From: Bauldia sp.
Lineage (GTDB): Bacteria; Pseudomonadota; Alphaproteobacteria; Rhizobiales; Kaistiaceae
Direction of reading: 5' to 3'
DNA: 40,406 nucleotides
NCBI RefSeq assembly: GCF_020442045.1
Contig: NZ_JAGRLA010000110.1
Location: 1-40,406, forward strand
The notes under the pieces: model-generated
The model's database searches: none
What the model was told of the DNA's origin: nothing
What the model saw: the letters and a program-made list of their open reading frames with translations, nothing else
Shown here: positions 33,653 through 40,406 of the stretch, piece by piece
Layout: the number at the start of each line of letters is the position of its first letter
Position numbering within the stretch: position 1 is the stretch's first letter
Program-made: the position numbers and the translations under genes

Positions 33653-34468
33653 ATGCCCTCTCCGCCACCCCGTTCCGACGCTGCCGACCTCGTCGCCTGG
33701 TATTCCGAGATGGGCATCGACGTCGCGTTGGACGAGGAACCGGTCGACCGCTTCGCCGAACCGCCGCCGAAAGCGCCGCCGCCACCGGACGCGCCCCGCG
33801 CCCGGCCCGTTGCTCCGCCGCCGCCGGGGCGCGCGCCGGCCTCGGTTCCGCCGAGCGACGAGACGACCCGTGAGGCGCGGACGACCGCACGCTCCGCGAA
33901 GACGCTGGATGAGCTCCGCACGGCCCTCGACGGCTTCGAGGGCTGCAACCTGCGCCTGACGGCCACGCAGCTCGTCTTTGCCGACGGCACGCCCGGCAGC
34001 CGCGTCATGCTGATCGGCGAGGGTCCGGGCCGCGACGAGGACATCCAGGGCCTGCCCTTCGTCGGCCGCTCCGGGCAGCTTCTCGACCGGATGCTGAAGG
34101 CGATCGGCCTCGATCGCGGGTCCGTCTATATCGCCAATATCGTTCCCTGGCGCCCGCCGGGCAACCGCCGTCCCACGCCCCAGGAAACGGCGGTCTGCCG
34201 TCCTTTCATCGAACGCCAGATCGAATTGGCGGATCCCGATTTCCTGGTCCTTCTCGGCGGCGCCGCGGCCAGTGAACTCCTCGACAGCCCCGAAGGCATC
34301 CTCAAGATGCGCGGCCGGTGGCGCGAATACGACACCGGCAAGCGGCGGATCCGCGCAATGCCGACGCTCCACCCCGCCTATCTTCTGCGCCAGCCGCTCC
34401 ACAAGCGGCTTGCCTGGCGGGACCTGCTGGCCCTCAAGGAGGCAATCGACGCGGAGGCCGCGACCTGA
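33653..34468 (+). CDS. Family-4-like uracil-DNA glycosylase
   Basis: This 271-residue DNA-repair enzyme removes uracil from DNA. Motif A is GEGPGRDEDIQGLPFVGRSG (122-141) and motif B is PTLHPAYLL (237-245), with the family-4 segment VYIANIVPWRPPGNRRPTP at 158-176. Residues 36-70 are a Pro/Ala-rich linker. Only two of the four cluster cysteines of classical family 4 are present: C98 and C182. The second is R101 and the third is W166. A GTG two codons upstream is an alternative start. The gene is divergent from the dehydrogenase gene, and a hairpin follows it. Confidence 0.92.
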   Translation: MPSPPPRSDAADLVAWYSEMGIDVALDEEPVDRFAEPPPKAPPPPDAPRARPVAPPPPGRAPASVPPSDETTREARTTARSAKTLDELRTALDGFEGCNLRLTATQLVFADGTPGSRVMLIGEGPGRDEDIQGLPFVGRSGQLLDRMLKAIGLDRGSVYIANIVPWRPPGNRRPTPQETAVCRPFIERQIELADPDFLVLLGGAAASELLDSPEGILKMRGRWREYDTGKRRIRAMPTLHPAYLLRQPLHKRLAWRDLLALKEAIDAEAAT

Positions 34469-34476
34469 CGCGGATC

Positions 34477-34515
34477 ATGCAGGCCCGACAAGGCTGGCCT
34501 GCATTATTGGTGTCT
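34477..34515 (+). terminator. Likely terminator after the uracil-DNA glycosylase gene
   Basis: ATGCAGGCC (34477-34485) and GGCCTGCAT (34496-34504) form a perfect nine-pair stem with a 10-base loop. It starts eight bases after the stop and is followed by the moderately T-rich TATTGGTGTCTT. Confidence 0.5.
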
Positions 34516-34588
34516 TGATTTCCGCCGGGGAAAGGAGAAAGGGTCAACCATTGCGGCGCGCGGCGCCGGCCCTCTCCTGGTCGATCCG

Positions 34589-35926
34589 ATGGCTTCCACC
34601 CTGATCCCGATTGCCGCCCTCCTCCTCGGCTCTTCCTTCCTGCTGATGGCCGGCGGCTTGCACGGCCTGCTCCTGCCCCTGCAGGGGAGCGCGACCGGCT
34701 TCACCACGCTGGAGCTCGGCCTGATCGGCACCGGCTGGTCGATCGGCTTCATGGCCGGCAGCCTGCTGGTGCCGCGCATCGTCCGACGGGTCGGCCATGT
34801 TCGCGGCTACGGCTCGATGGCCTCGATCGCCGCGGTCGCGATCCTGCTCAACATCCTGATCGTGTCGCCGCCCGCCTGGATCGTCCTCAGGGCGCTCTCC
34901 GGCTTCTGCTTTGCCGGGGCCTATATGATCGTCGAATCGTGGCTCAACGAACGCGCCACCGCCGAAAATCGCGGCACCATCTTCTCGATCTACCAGATGG
35001 TGGTCTTCACCAGTTCGACCGTCGGCCAACTCCTCCTGGTCCTCACGCCGCCATCGGATTTCTTCTTCTTCGCGATCGGCGCGATCCTCTACTGCCTGGC
35101 GATCCTGCCGACGGCGCTGTCGACGGCCAAGAATCCGCAGCCGCTCAACGCCGCCCGTCTCGACATAAGGGCGCTTTACCGGGCCTCGCCGGTGGCGGTG
35201 GTCGGATGCTTCATGATCGGCCTGGTCAACGGTACCTTCGGCACGCTCGGCCCGGTTTATGCGGTGCGGATCGGGCTGCCGGTGGCCGAGGCCTCGGTCC
35301 TGATGGCCGCGGCGATGCTCGGCGGCTCGCTTGTCCAGTTTCCGGCCGGCCGCCTCTCCGACCGGATGGACCGACGCCGGGTGATGATCGGCGGCGCCGT
35401 CGCCACCATCGTCGTCGGCCTGGCGATCTTCCTGCTCCGGCCGCGGCAGCCGGAGATCGTCACCGGACTGGCGATCCTGTTCGGCGCGTCGATCTACCCG
35501 ATGTACGGGCTGGCCGTCGCCCATGCCAACGACTTCGCCACCGATCACGACTTCGTCAAGATCGCCGGCGGCCTGCTCCTCGTCCTCGGCCTCGGCCTGA
35601 TGATCGGGCCGATCCTCGGCTCGCTGGCGATGGACTGGACGGTGCCCGAGGGGCTGTTCGCCTTCGCCGCCCTCGTCCACGGATTGCTGGCGATCTACAT
35701 CGTCTACCGCATGACGCGCCGCGCGGCGCGGCGCCGCGAGCCGTTCCGCGGTATGTCGCTCAAGGCGCTGACGCTGGAGAGCGCCGCGCTCGACCCGCGC
35801 GCCGAGCCGCTGCCGGAGACCTTCGATGAAGCGGCTTCGCCCGGTGCTCCGGCGCCGGAAGCGCCGACCGGCGACGCCCCCGCCGCGGAGCCCCCGTCAC
35901 AGCAAGCGCCCCCCGGCCCGACCTGA
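34589..35926 (+). CDS. MFS transporter (YcaD-like)
   Basis: This 445-residue membrane protein has 12 predicted segments. The YcaD/MFS marks are GLIGTGWSIGFMAGSLLVPRIVRRVGHVR (around 50-78), GFCFAGAYMIVESWLNERA (around 104-122) and the second-half loop GRLSDRMDRRRVMI (around 254-267). The last 50 or so residues form a Pro/Ala/Glu-rich soluble tail after the final helix. The substrate is unknown. Codon use matches the neighbours. It lies 120 bases after the glycosylase gene and beyond the probable terminator, so it is its own unit. Confidence 0.93.
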   Translation: MASTLIPIAALLLGSSFLLMAGGLHGLLLPLQGSATGFTTLELGLIGTGWSIGFMAGSLLVPRIVRRVGHVRGYGSMASIAAVAILLNILIVSPPAWIVLRALSGFCFAGAYMIVESWLNERATAENRGTIFSIYQMVVFTSSTVGQLLLVLTPPSDFFFFAIGAILYCLAILPTALSTAKNPQPLNAARLDIRALYRASPVAVVGCFMIGLVNGTFGTLGPVYAVRIGLPVAEASVLMAAAMLGGSLVQFPAGRLSDRMDRRRVMIGGAVATIVVGLAIFLLRPRQPEIVTGLAILFGASIYPMYGLAVAHANDFATDHDFVKIAGGLLLVLGLGLMIGPILGSLAMDWTVPEGLFAFAALVHGLLAIYIVYRMTRRAARRREPFRGMSLKALTLESAALDPRAEPLPETFDEAASPGAPAPEAPTGDAPAAEPPSQQAPPGPT

Positions 35927-36032
35927 GCGCGCGTCATTCCCGTTGTCTTGTTCGCTACGGCTTGATAACCAAGAGGGTTAAGGGAGCCGGTGGCGTGCCG
36001 AGCTCCGCGGCCGCAAAAGGCCGGAAGGGGAC

Positions 36033-36965
36033 ATGGGGCATATGGAGTATTTTACTCAGCAGCTCATCAATGGCGTCACGCTCGGATCCATCTACGGACT
36101 GATCGCGATCGGCTATACGATGGTCTACGGGATCATCGGGATGATCAACTTCGCCCATGGCGACATCTTCATGGTCGGCTCCTTCGTCGGCCTGATCGCC
36201 CTGGTCGTTCTCGGAGTCAGCGCCGCGACACCCTTCTTCCTTCTCATCCTCGCGCTGCTCGTCGTCATCGCGATCGCCATGGCGCTGACCGCGGTCTGGG
36301 GATGGACGGTGGAGCGCATCGCCTACCGGCCGCTGCGTGGCTCCTTCCGCCTGGCGCCCCTGATCACCGCGATCGGCATGTCGATCACCCTGCAGAACTT
36401 CGTCCAGATCAGCCAGGGCGCCAGGGTCAAGCCGGTGCAGCCGATCATCACCGGCGGCTATTCCCTGATGGAGAAGGACGGATTCGTCGTCCAGATATCC
36501 AACATCCAGATCATCATCGTCGTTCTCACCGTCATCCTGATGGCGGGCTTCACGACGCTGATCTCGAAAACCTCCCTTGGCCGCGCCCAGAGGGCCTGCG
36601 AGCAGGATGCCCGGATGGCCTCGCTGCTCGGCATCAATGTCGATCGCACGATCTCGCTGACCTTCGTGATGGGCGCGGCGCTGGCCGCCGTCGCCGGCGT
36701 GATGTTCGTCCTCTACTACGGCGTCATCGATTTCTACATCGGCTTCCTGGCGGGCGTGAAGGCGTTCACTGCGGCGGTGCTCGGCGGCATCGGCTCCCTG
36801 CCCGGCGCCATGCTCGGCGGCCTGCTGATCGGCCTGATCGAGACCTTCTGGTCGGCCTATTTCTCGATTGAATACAAGGATGTCGCCGCCTTTTCGATCC
36901 TCGTAATCGCCCTCATTTTCCTGCCGTCCGGCCTGCTCGGCCGGCCCGAGGTCGAGAAGGTTTGA
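36033..36965 (+). CDS. livH: Branched-chain amino acid ABC transporter permease LivH
   Basis: This 310-residue permease has about eight hydrophobic segments and the LivH marks LINGVTLGSIYGLIAIGYTMVYGIIGMINFAHGDI and GRAQRACEQDARMASLLGINVDR (cytosolic loop contacting the ATPases). Two start codons are possible. ATG 36033 is only two bases after GGAAGGGG, whereas ATG 36042 (MEYFTQQ) has better spacing and matches the usual N-terminus, so 36042 may be the true start. It opens a five-gene run, and no binding-protein gene precedes it. Confidence 0.94.
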   Translation: MGHMEYFTQQLINGVTLGSIYGLIAIGYTMVYGIIGMINFAHGDIFMVGSFVGLIALVVLGVSAATPFFLLILALLVVIAIAMALTAVWGWTVERIAYRPLRGSFRLAPLITAIGMSITLQNFVQISQGARVKPVQPIITGGYSLMEKDGFVVQISNIQIIIVVLTVILMAGFTTLISKTSLGRAQRACEQDARMASLLGINVDRTISLTFVMGAALAAVAGVMFVLYYGVIDFYIGFLAGVKAFTAAVLGGIGSLPGAMLGGLLIGLIETFWSAYFSIEYKDVAAFSILVIALIFLPSGLLGRPEVEKV

Positions 36966-36967
36966 GC

Positions 36968-38386
36968 ATGGCGAACACGACCGGGGAAAGCGCTCTCGAT
37001 ACCGGCGCGGTCGGCGCCGAGATCGAGGACGAGCGTCGCGCCGAGGCGGTCCGGGGCGAACCGCCGTTCACGGAACACCCGGCCAGCGGCGACCGCCTGG
37101 CGGCGGCGCTGAAAGATGCCGTCATCGCCGGCCTGATCGCCCTCGCCCTCGCCGGTCCGATGGTCGGCTTGCGGACGGAGACGGCGATCGGCGGCCTGTC
37201 GCTTTCCCAGCACTGGCTGCCGGTGGCGGTCATCGTCGCCGTCGTGTTCCTCGGTCGCCTTCTCCTCAATCTCTTCGTCTGGAGGACCGGAGGGCGGACG
37301 AAGCCTATAACCGCCACGTCCTTTCGGCTGCTGCCGTCCGGCGAGCAACTCGAGAAATGGCGATGGCCGGGTCTTGTCGCGGCGATCGCCTTCACCATCG
37401 TCATGCCGTTCCTGCCCTTCGCCGATCGCTACTGGATGGACCAGGCGATCGTCGTCCTGACCTATTGCATGCTCGGCTGGGGACTGAATGTCGTGGTCGG
37501 CCTCGCCGGCCTGCTCGACCTCGGCTATGTCGCCTTCTACGCGGTCGGCGCCTATTCCTTCGCCCTGCTCGCGACGAATTTCGACCTCGGCTTCTGGGTC
37601 TGCCTGCCAATGGCGGGAATCCTCGCAGCCGGCTGGGGGCTGATCCTCGGCTTCCCGGTGCTGCGGCTGCGTGGCGACTACCTCGCGATCGTCACGCTCG
37701 CCTTCGGCGAGATCATCCGTGTGGTGATCATCAACTGGTACGATTTCACCAACGGGCCGGACGGGATTTCCGGCATTCCGCGCCCGACGCTCTTCGGCAT
37801 CCCGTTCGAGCGCGGCGACGACGGCTTCGCAGCGGTCTTCGGGCTCGAATACTCGTCGATTCAAAGGATCATATTCCTATACTACATCATTCTCGTCCTC
37901 GCCCTGGTCACCAACTTCGTCACGCTGCGACTGCGCAGGCTGCCGGTCGGCCGCGCCTGGGAAGCGCTGCGTGAGGACGAGATCGCCTGCCGGTCGCTTG
38001 GCATCAACACGACCAACACCAAGCTCACCGCCTTCGCCACCGGCGCCATGTTCGGCGGTTTCGCCGGCTCCTTCTTCGCGACCCGCCAGGGCTTCATCTC
38101 ACCGGAGAGCTTCACCGCCATCGAGTCCTTCATCATCCTCGCCGTGGTGGTGCTCGGCGGCCTCGGCAGCCAGCTCGGCATCGTCATCGCGGTGATCTTC
38201 CTCAACACCGCCTTCGAGGTGCTGCGGGGCCTCGACGAATACCGGATGCTGATCGTCGGCCTGATGATGGTGCTGATCATGGTCTGGCGGCCACGCGGCC
38301 TCGTCTCCACGCGCCGGCCCTCGGTCACCCTTTCGGGGCGGGCGAAGGCCGTCAGAGGCGAGCTCGTCGGGGAGGGCAGCGGATGA
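36968..38386 (+). CDS. livM: Branched-chain amino acid ABC transporter permease LivM
   Basis: This 472-residue permease has a long acidic N-terminus (about 35 residues), a pair of N-terminal hydrophobic segments, then the LivM core. Examples are LTYCMLGWGLNVVVGLAGLLDLGYVAFYAVGAY, LRLRGDYLAIVTLAFGEIIRV and the loop RAWEALREDEIACRSLGINTTNTKLTAF. It begins two bases after the livH stop, and its stop overlaps livG by four bases (ATGA). Length and layout are normal for alphaproteobacteria. Confidence 0.95.
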   Translation: MANTTGESALDTGAVGAEIEDERRAEAVRGEPPFTEHPASGDRLAAALKDAVIAGLIALALAGPMVGLRTETAIGGLSLSQHWLPVAVIVAVVFLGRLLLNLFVWRTGGRTKPITATSFRLLPSGEQLEKWRWPGLVAAIAFTIVMPFLPFADRYWMDQAIVVLTYCMLGWGLNVVVGLAGLLDLGYVAFYAVGAYSFALLATNFDLGFWVCLPMAGILAAGWGLILGFPVLRLRGDYLAIVTLAFGEIIRVVIINWYDFTNGPDGISGIPRPTLFGIPFERGDDGFAAVFGLEYSSIQRIIFLYYIILVLALVTNFVTLRLRRLPVGRAWEALREDEIACRSLGINTTNTKLTAFATGAMFGGFAGSFFATRQGFISPESFTAIESFIILAVVVLGGLGSQLGIVIAVIFLNTAFEVLRGLDEYRMLIVGLMMVLIMVWRPRGLVSTRRPSVTLSGRAKAVRGELVGEGSG

Positions 38387-39288
38387 ACAGATGGGAATCT
38401 GATCCTATCCTCACCGTCGAGCACCTGACCATGCGCTTCGGCGGGCTGGTGGCCATCGACGACCTGTCCTTTTCCGTCGGGCGCGGCGACATCACCGCGA
38501 TCATCGGCCCGAACGGGGCCGGCAAGACGACGGTCTTCAACTGCGTCACCGGTTTCTACAAGCCGACGGAAGGCCGGATCGCCATCGCCCTCGACAAGGC
38601 CGATGCCGAGACCCTGGAGCGCCTGACGGCGGGCGGCCAACGCATGTCCGAGGACCGCAATATCCTGCTCCTCGATCGCATGCCGGACTTCGAGATCGCC
38701 CGCGACGCGCGGGTCGCCCGGACCTTCCAGAATATCCGGCTGTTCGGCGGAATGACGGTCCTGGAGAACCTCTTCGTCGCCCAGCACAACAAGCTGATGC
38801 TGGCATCGAACTACACGATCGGCGGGATCTTCGGCCTCTCCCGTTACCGCAAGGGCCAGGACGATGCTCTCGGGCGCGCCAGATACTGGCTTGAACAGAT
38901 CGATCTGATCGACCGGGCCGACGATCCGGCGGCCGACCTGCCCTATGGCGCGCAGCGGCGGCTGGAAATCGCCCGGGCGATGTGCACCGGGCCGAAGCTG
39001 CTCTGCCTTGACGAACCCGCCGCCGGCCTCAATCCCCGTGAATCGGCCGAGCTCAATACCCTGCTTCGCTTCATCCGCGACGAACACGGCATCTCGGTGC
39101 TCCTGATCGAGCATGACATGGGCGTCGTCATGGAGATTTCCGACCACATCGTCGTGCTCGACTATGGCGAGAAGATCTCGGATGGCGCCGCCGACTTCGT
39201 CCGCCACGACCCGAAGGTCATCGCCGCCTATCTCGGCGTCGAGGACGAAGAGGTCGAGACGCCGGCCGAGCAGGGAGCCTCGGGATGA
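38383..39288 (+). CDS. livG: Branched-chain amino acid ABC transporter ATPase LivG
   Basis: This 301-residue ATPase has Walker [10 protein letters not shown] at 42-50. A LivG-type signature reads LPYGAQRRLEIARAM, in place of LSGGQ, and Walker B is LLCLDEPAAGLNP. The insertion around residues 65-105 (ALDKADAETLERLTAGGQRMSEDRN...) is longer than in E. coli LivG. It forms a heterodimer with LivF. The stop overlaps the livF start by four bases (ATGA). Confidence 0.95.
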   Translation: MNRWESDPILTVEHLTMRFGGLVAIDDLSFSVGRGDITAIIGPNGAGKTTVFNCVTGFYKPTEGRIAIALDKADAETLERLTAGGQRMSEDRNILLLDRMPDFEIARDARVARTFQNIRLFGGMTVLENLFVAQHNKLMLASNYTIGGIFGLSRYRKGQDDALGRARYWLEQIDLIDRADDPAADLPYGAQRRLEIARAMCTGPKLLCLDEPAAGLNPRESAELNTLLRFIRDEHGISVLLIEHDMGVVMEISDHIVVLDYGEKISDGAADFVRHDPKVIAAYLGVEDEEVETPAEQGASG

Positions 39289-40007
39289 GCGCCCTCCTCT
39301 CGGTCAGTGGCGTCAAGACCTTCTACGGCAACATCATGGCCTTGCGCGGCGTCGACGTGGAGATCAACGAAGGCGAGATCGTCACGCTGATCGGCGCCAA
39401 TGGCGCCGGCAAGTCGACGCTGATGATGACGATCTGCGGCAGCCCCCAGGCGCGCGAGGGCAGCATCGTCTTCGGCGGTGTCGACATCACCAGGCTGCCC
39501 ACCCACGAAATCATGCGCATGTCGATCAGCCAGTCGCCGGAAGGACGCCGCATCTTTCCCCGGATGACCGTGCTGGAGAATCTCCAGATGGGCGCGGCGA
39601 CGATCGGCTTCGACCACTTCGACGAGGATGTCGAGCGGGTCTTTGGCCTGTTTCCGATCCTCAAGAAGCGGCAGGGCCAGCGTGGCGGCACGCTGTCCGG
39701 TGGCGAACAGCAGATGCTGGCCATCGCGCGGGCGCTGATGAGCCGGCCGCGCCTGCTCCTCCTCGACGAGCCGTCGCTCGGGCTCGCGCCCCTGATCGTA
39801 CGCCAGATCTTCGACGTGTTGCGGGATCTCAACCGGAAGGAAGGGCTGACGGTCTTCCTCGTCGAGCAGAATGCCTATCACGCGCTTCGCCTGGCGCACC
39901 GCGGCTATGTCATGGTCAACGGCCAGATCACGCTGAGCGGCGAAGGCCAGGAGCTGCTGAAACGCGAAGAAGTCCGGGCCGCGTATCTCGAAGGCGGGGG
40001 CCACTAG
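39285..40007 (+). CDS. livF: Branched-chain amino acid ABC transporter ATPase LivF
   Basis: This 240-residue ATPase has Walker A GANGAGKST at 37-45, the SPEGRRIFPRMTVLENL segment typical of LivF at 84-100, the signature LSGGEQQ at 137-143 and Walker B LLLLDEPSLGL at 157-167. It overlaps livG by four bases. The next gene starts eight bases after its stop. Confidence 0.95.
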   Translation: MSALLSVSGVKTFYGNIMALRGVDVEINEGEIVTLIGANGAGKSTLMMTICGSPQAREGSIVFGGVDITRLPTHEIMRMSISQSPEGRRIFPRMTVLENLQMGAATIGFDHFDEDVERVFGLFPILKKRQGQRGGTLSGGEQQMLAIARALMSRPRLLLLDEPSLGLAPLIVRQIFDVLRDLNRKEGLTVFLVEQNAYHALRLAHRGYVMVNGQITLSGEGQELLKREEVRAAYLEGGGH

Positions 40008-40015
40008 CGGCGACC

Positions 40016-40378
40016 ATGGGCATCATCTGGGAAGTCAGTCTCGGCGATTTCTTGCTCGTCACCCTCTTCCTGGGCGGCGGCGCGGCCTATCTCACCGGCC
40101 GGGCCGCGGCCGGAACCTGGCGGCAATATCCGAAGCTCGTCATCTACCTGCTTCTCCTCGGGGCCGCGGTCCGCTTCATCCATTACGCCCTCTTCGGCGG
40201 AACGCTGCTGTCGCCGCAGTTCTATGCTGTTGATTTCGTTGTCCTGCTGATCCTCGGCAGCATCGGCTATCGGGTGACGCGCGCCGGCCAGATGACATCC
40301 CAATATGGCTGGCTCTACGAGCGGTCCGGCCCGTTCTCCTGGCGCTCCCGACCTCCGGCCGGACGCGACACGGCCTGA
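40016..40378 (+). CDS. DUF6867-like small membrane protein
   Basis: This 120-residue protein has three hydrophobic segments (about residues 9-29, 40-58 and 67-85) separated by short charged loops (GRAAAGTWRQYPK). It ends in a basic tail (SQYGWLYERSGPFSWRSRP). It matches my memory of DUF6867 proteins that follow livF in Rhizobiales. The function is unknown, and an accessory role in the transporter is an inference from the position eight bases after livF. No binding-protein gene (livJ) is visible before the window ends. Confidence 0.75.
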   Translation: MGIIWEVSLGDFLLVTLFLGGGAAYLTGRAAAGTWRQYPKLVIYLLLLGAAVRFIHYALFGGTLLSPQFYAVDFVVLLILGSIGYRVTRAGQMTSQYGWLYERSGPFSWRSRPPAGRDTA

Positions 40379-40406
40379 AGCGCCGGATACCGTCAGTCCA
40401 GTCCGG

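Overview
The window is high-GC, densely packed DNA with the gene style of an alphaproteobacterium, probably Hyphomicrobiales (Rhizobiales). Indicators are the sfsA-map-radC block, a Usg-family gene, an alphaproteobacterial family-4-like uracil-DNA glycosylase, and a complete Liv-type amino acid transporter followed by a DUF6867-like membrane protein. I support 37 protein genes, one of them cut by the left edge. I see no rRNA, tRNA, CRISPR array, insertion sequence or phage gene.

Layout. 1-2517: end of hemN, then sfsA, map and radC. 2686-4551: a GH15 glucoamylase/trehalase-like enzyme. 4552-6308: an AT-richer island with an orphan RTX calcium-binding secreted protein. 6339-8381 (minus): a single-chain fusion of a Gfo/Idh/MocA oxidoreductase and an aldo/keto reductase. 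8570-12627: a four-gene operon of circularly permuted ATP-grasp, alpha-E protein, transglutaminase-like protease and Anbu proteasome-like peptidase. 12928-15540: a TIR-nSTAND NTPase-TM-TPR protein. 15634-23334 (minus): a nine-gene run made of ETF-ubiquinone oxidoreductase, a small Cys-containing basic protein, MoxR/CoxD ATPase, CoxE-like VWA protein, two XdhC-family proteins, a molybdopterin-binding/nucleotidyltransferase fusion, Usg and a cyclophilin-like protein. 23434-26244: tartrate dehydrogenase-like enzyme and an exported serine hydrolase. 26375-29224: a sugar-type ABC importer. 29246-31972 (minus): an ABC-2 exporter and a luciferase-like oxidoreductase. 32162-33532 (minus): a secreted PQQ-type dehydrogenase. 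33653-35926: uracil-DNA glycosylase and an MFS transporter. 36033-40378: livHMGF plus a DUF6867-like gene.

How the genes work together. The molybdenum block is a maturation kit (cofactor cytidylylation, XdhC chaperones, MoxR/VWA remodelling pair) for a molybdenum hydroxylase whose structural genes are not in the window. The ATP-grasp/alpha-E/transglutaminase/Anbu operon looks like a peptide-ligation and proteolysis pathway of unknown substrate. The TIR-nSTAND protein immediately downstream has the architecture of a nucleotide-dependent stress or antiphage sensor. These two loci, the dehydrogenase fusion and the RTX island are the most unusual parts. The rest is ordinary metabolism and transport.

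Most starts were chosen from ribosome-binding sites and family-typical N-termini. Stem-loops and palindromes were found by eye and none has been energy-scored.
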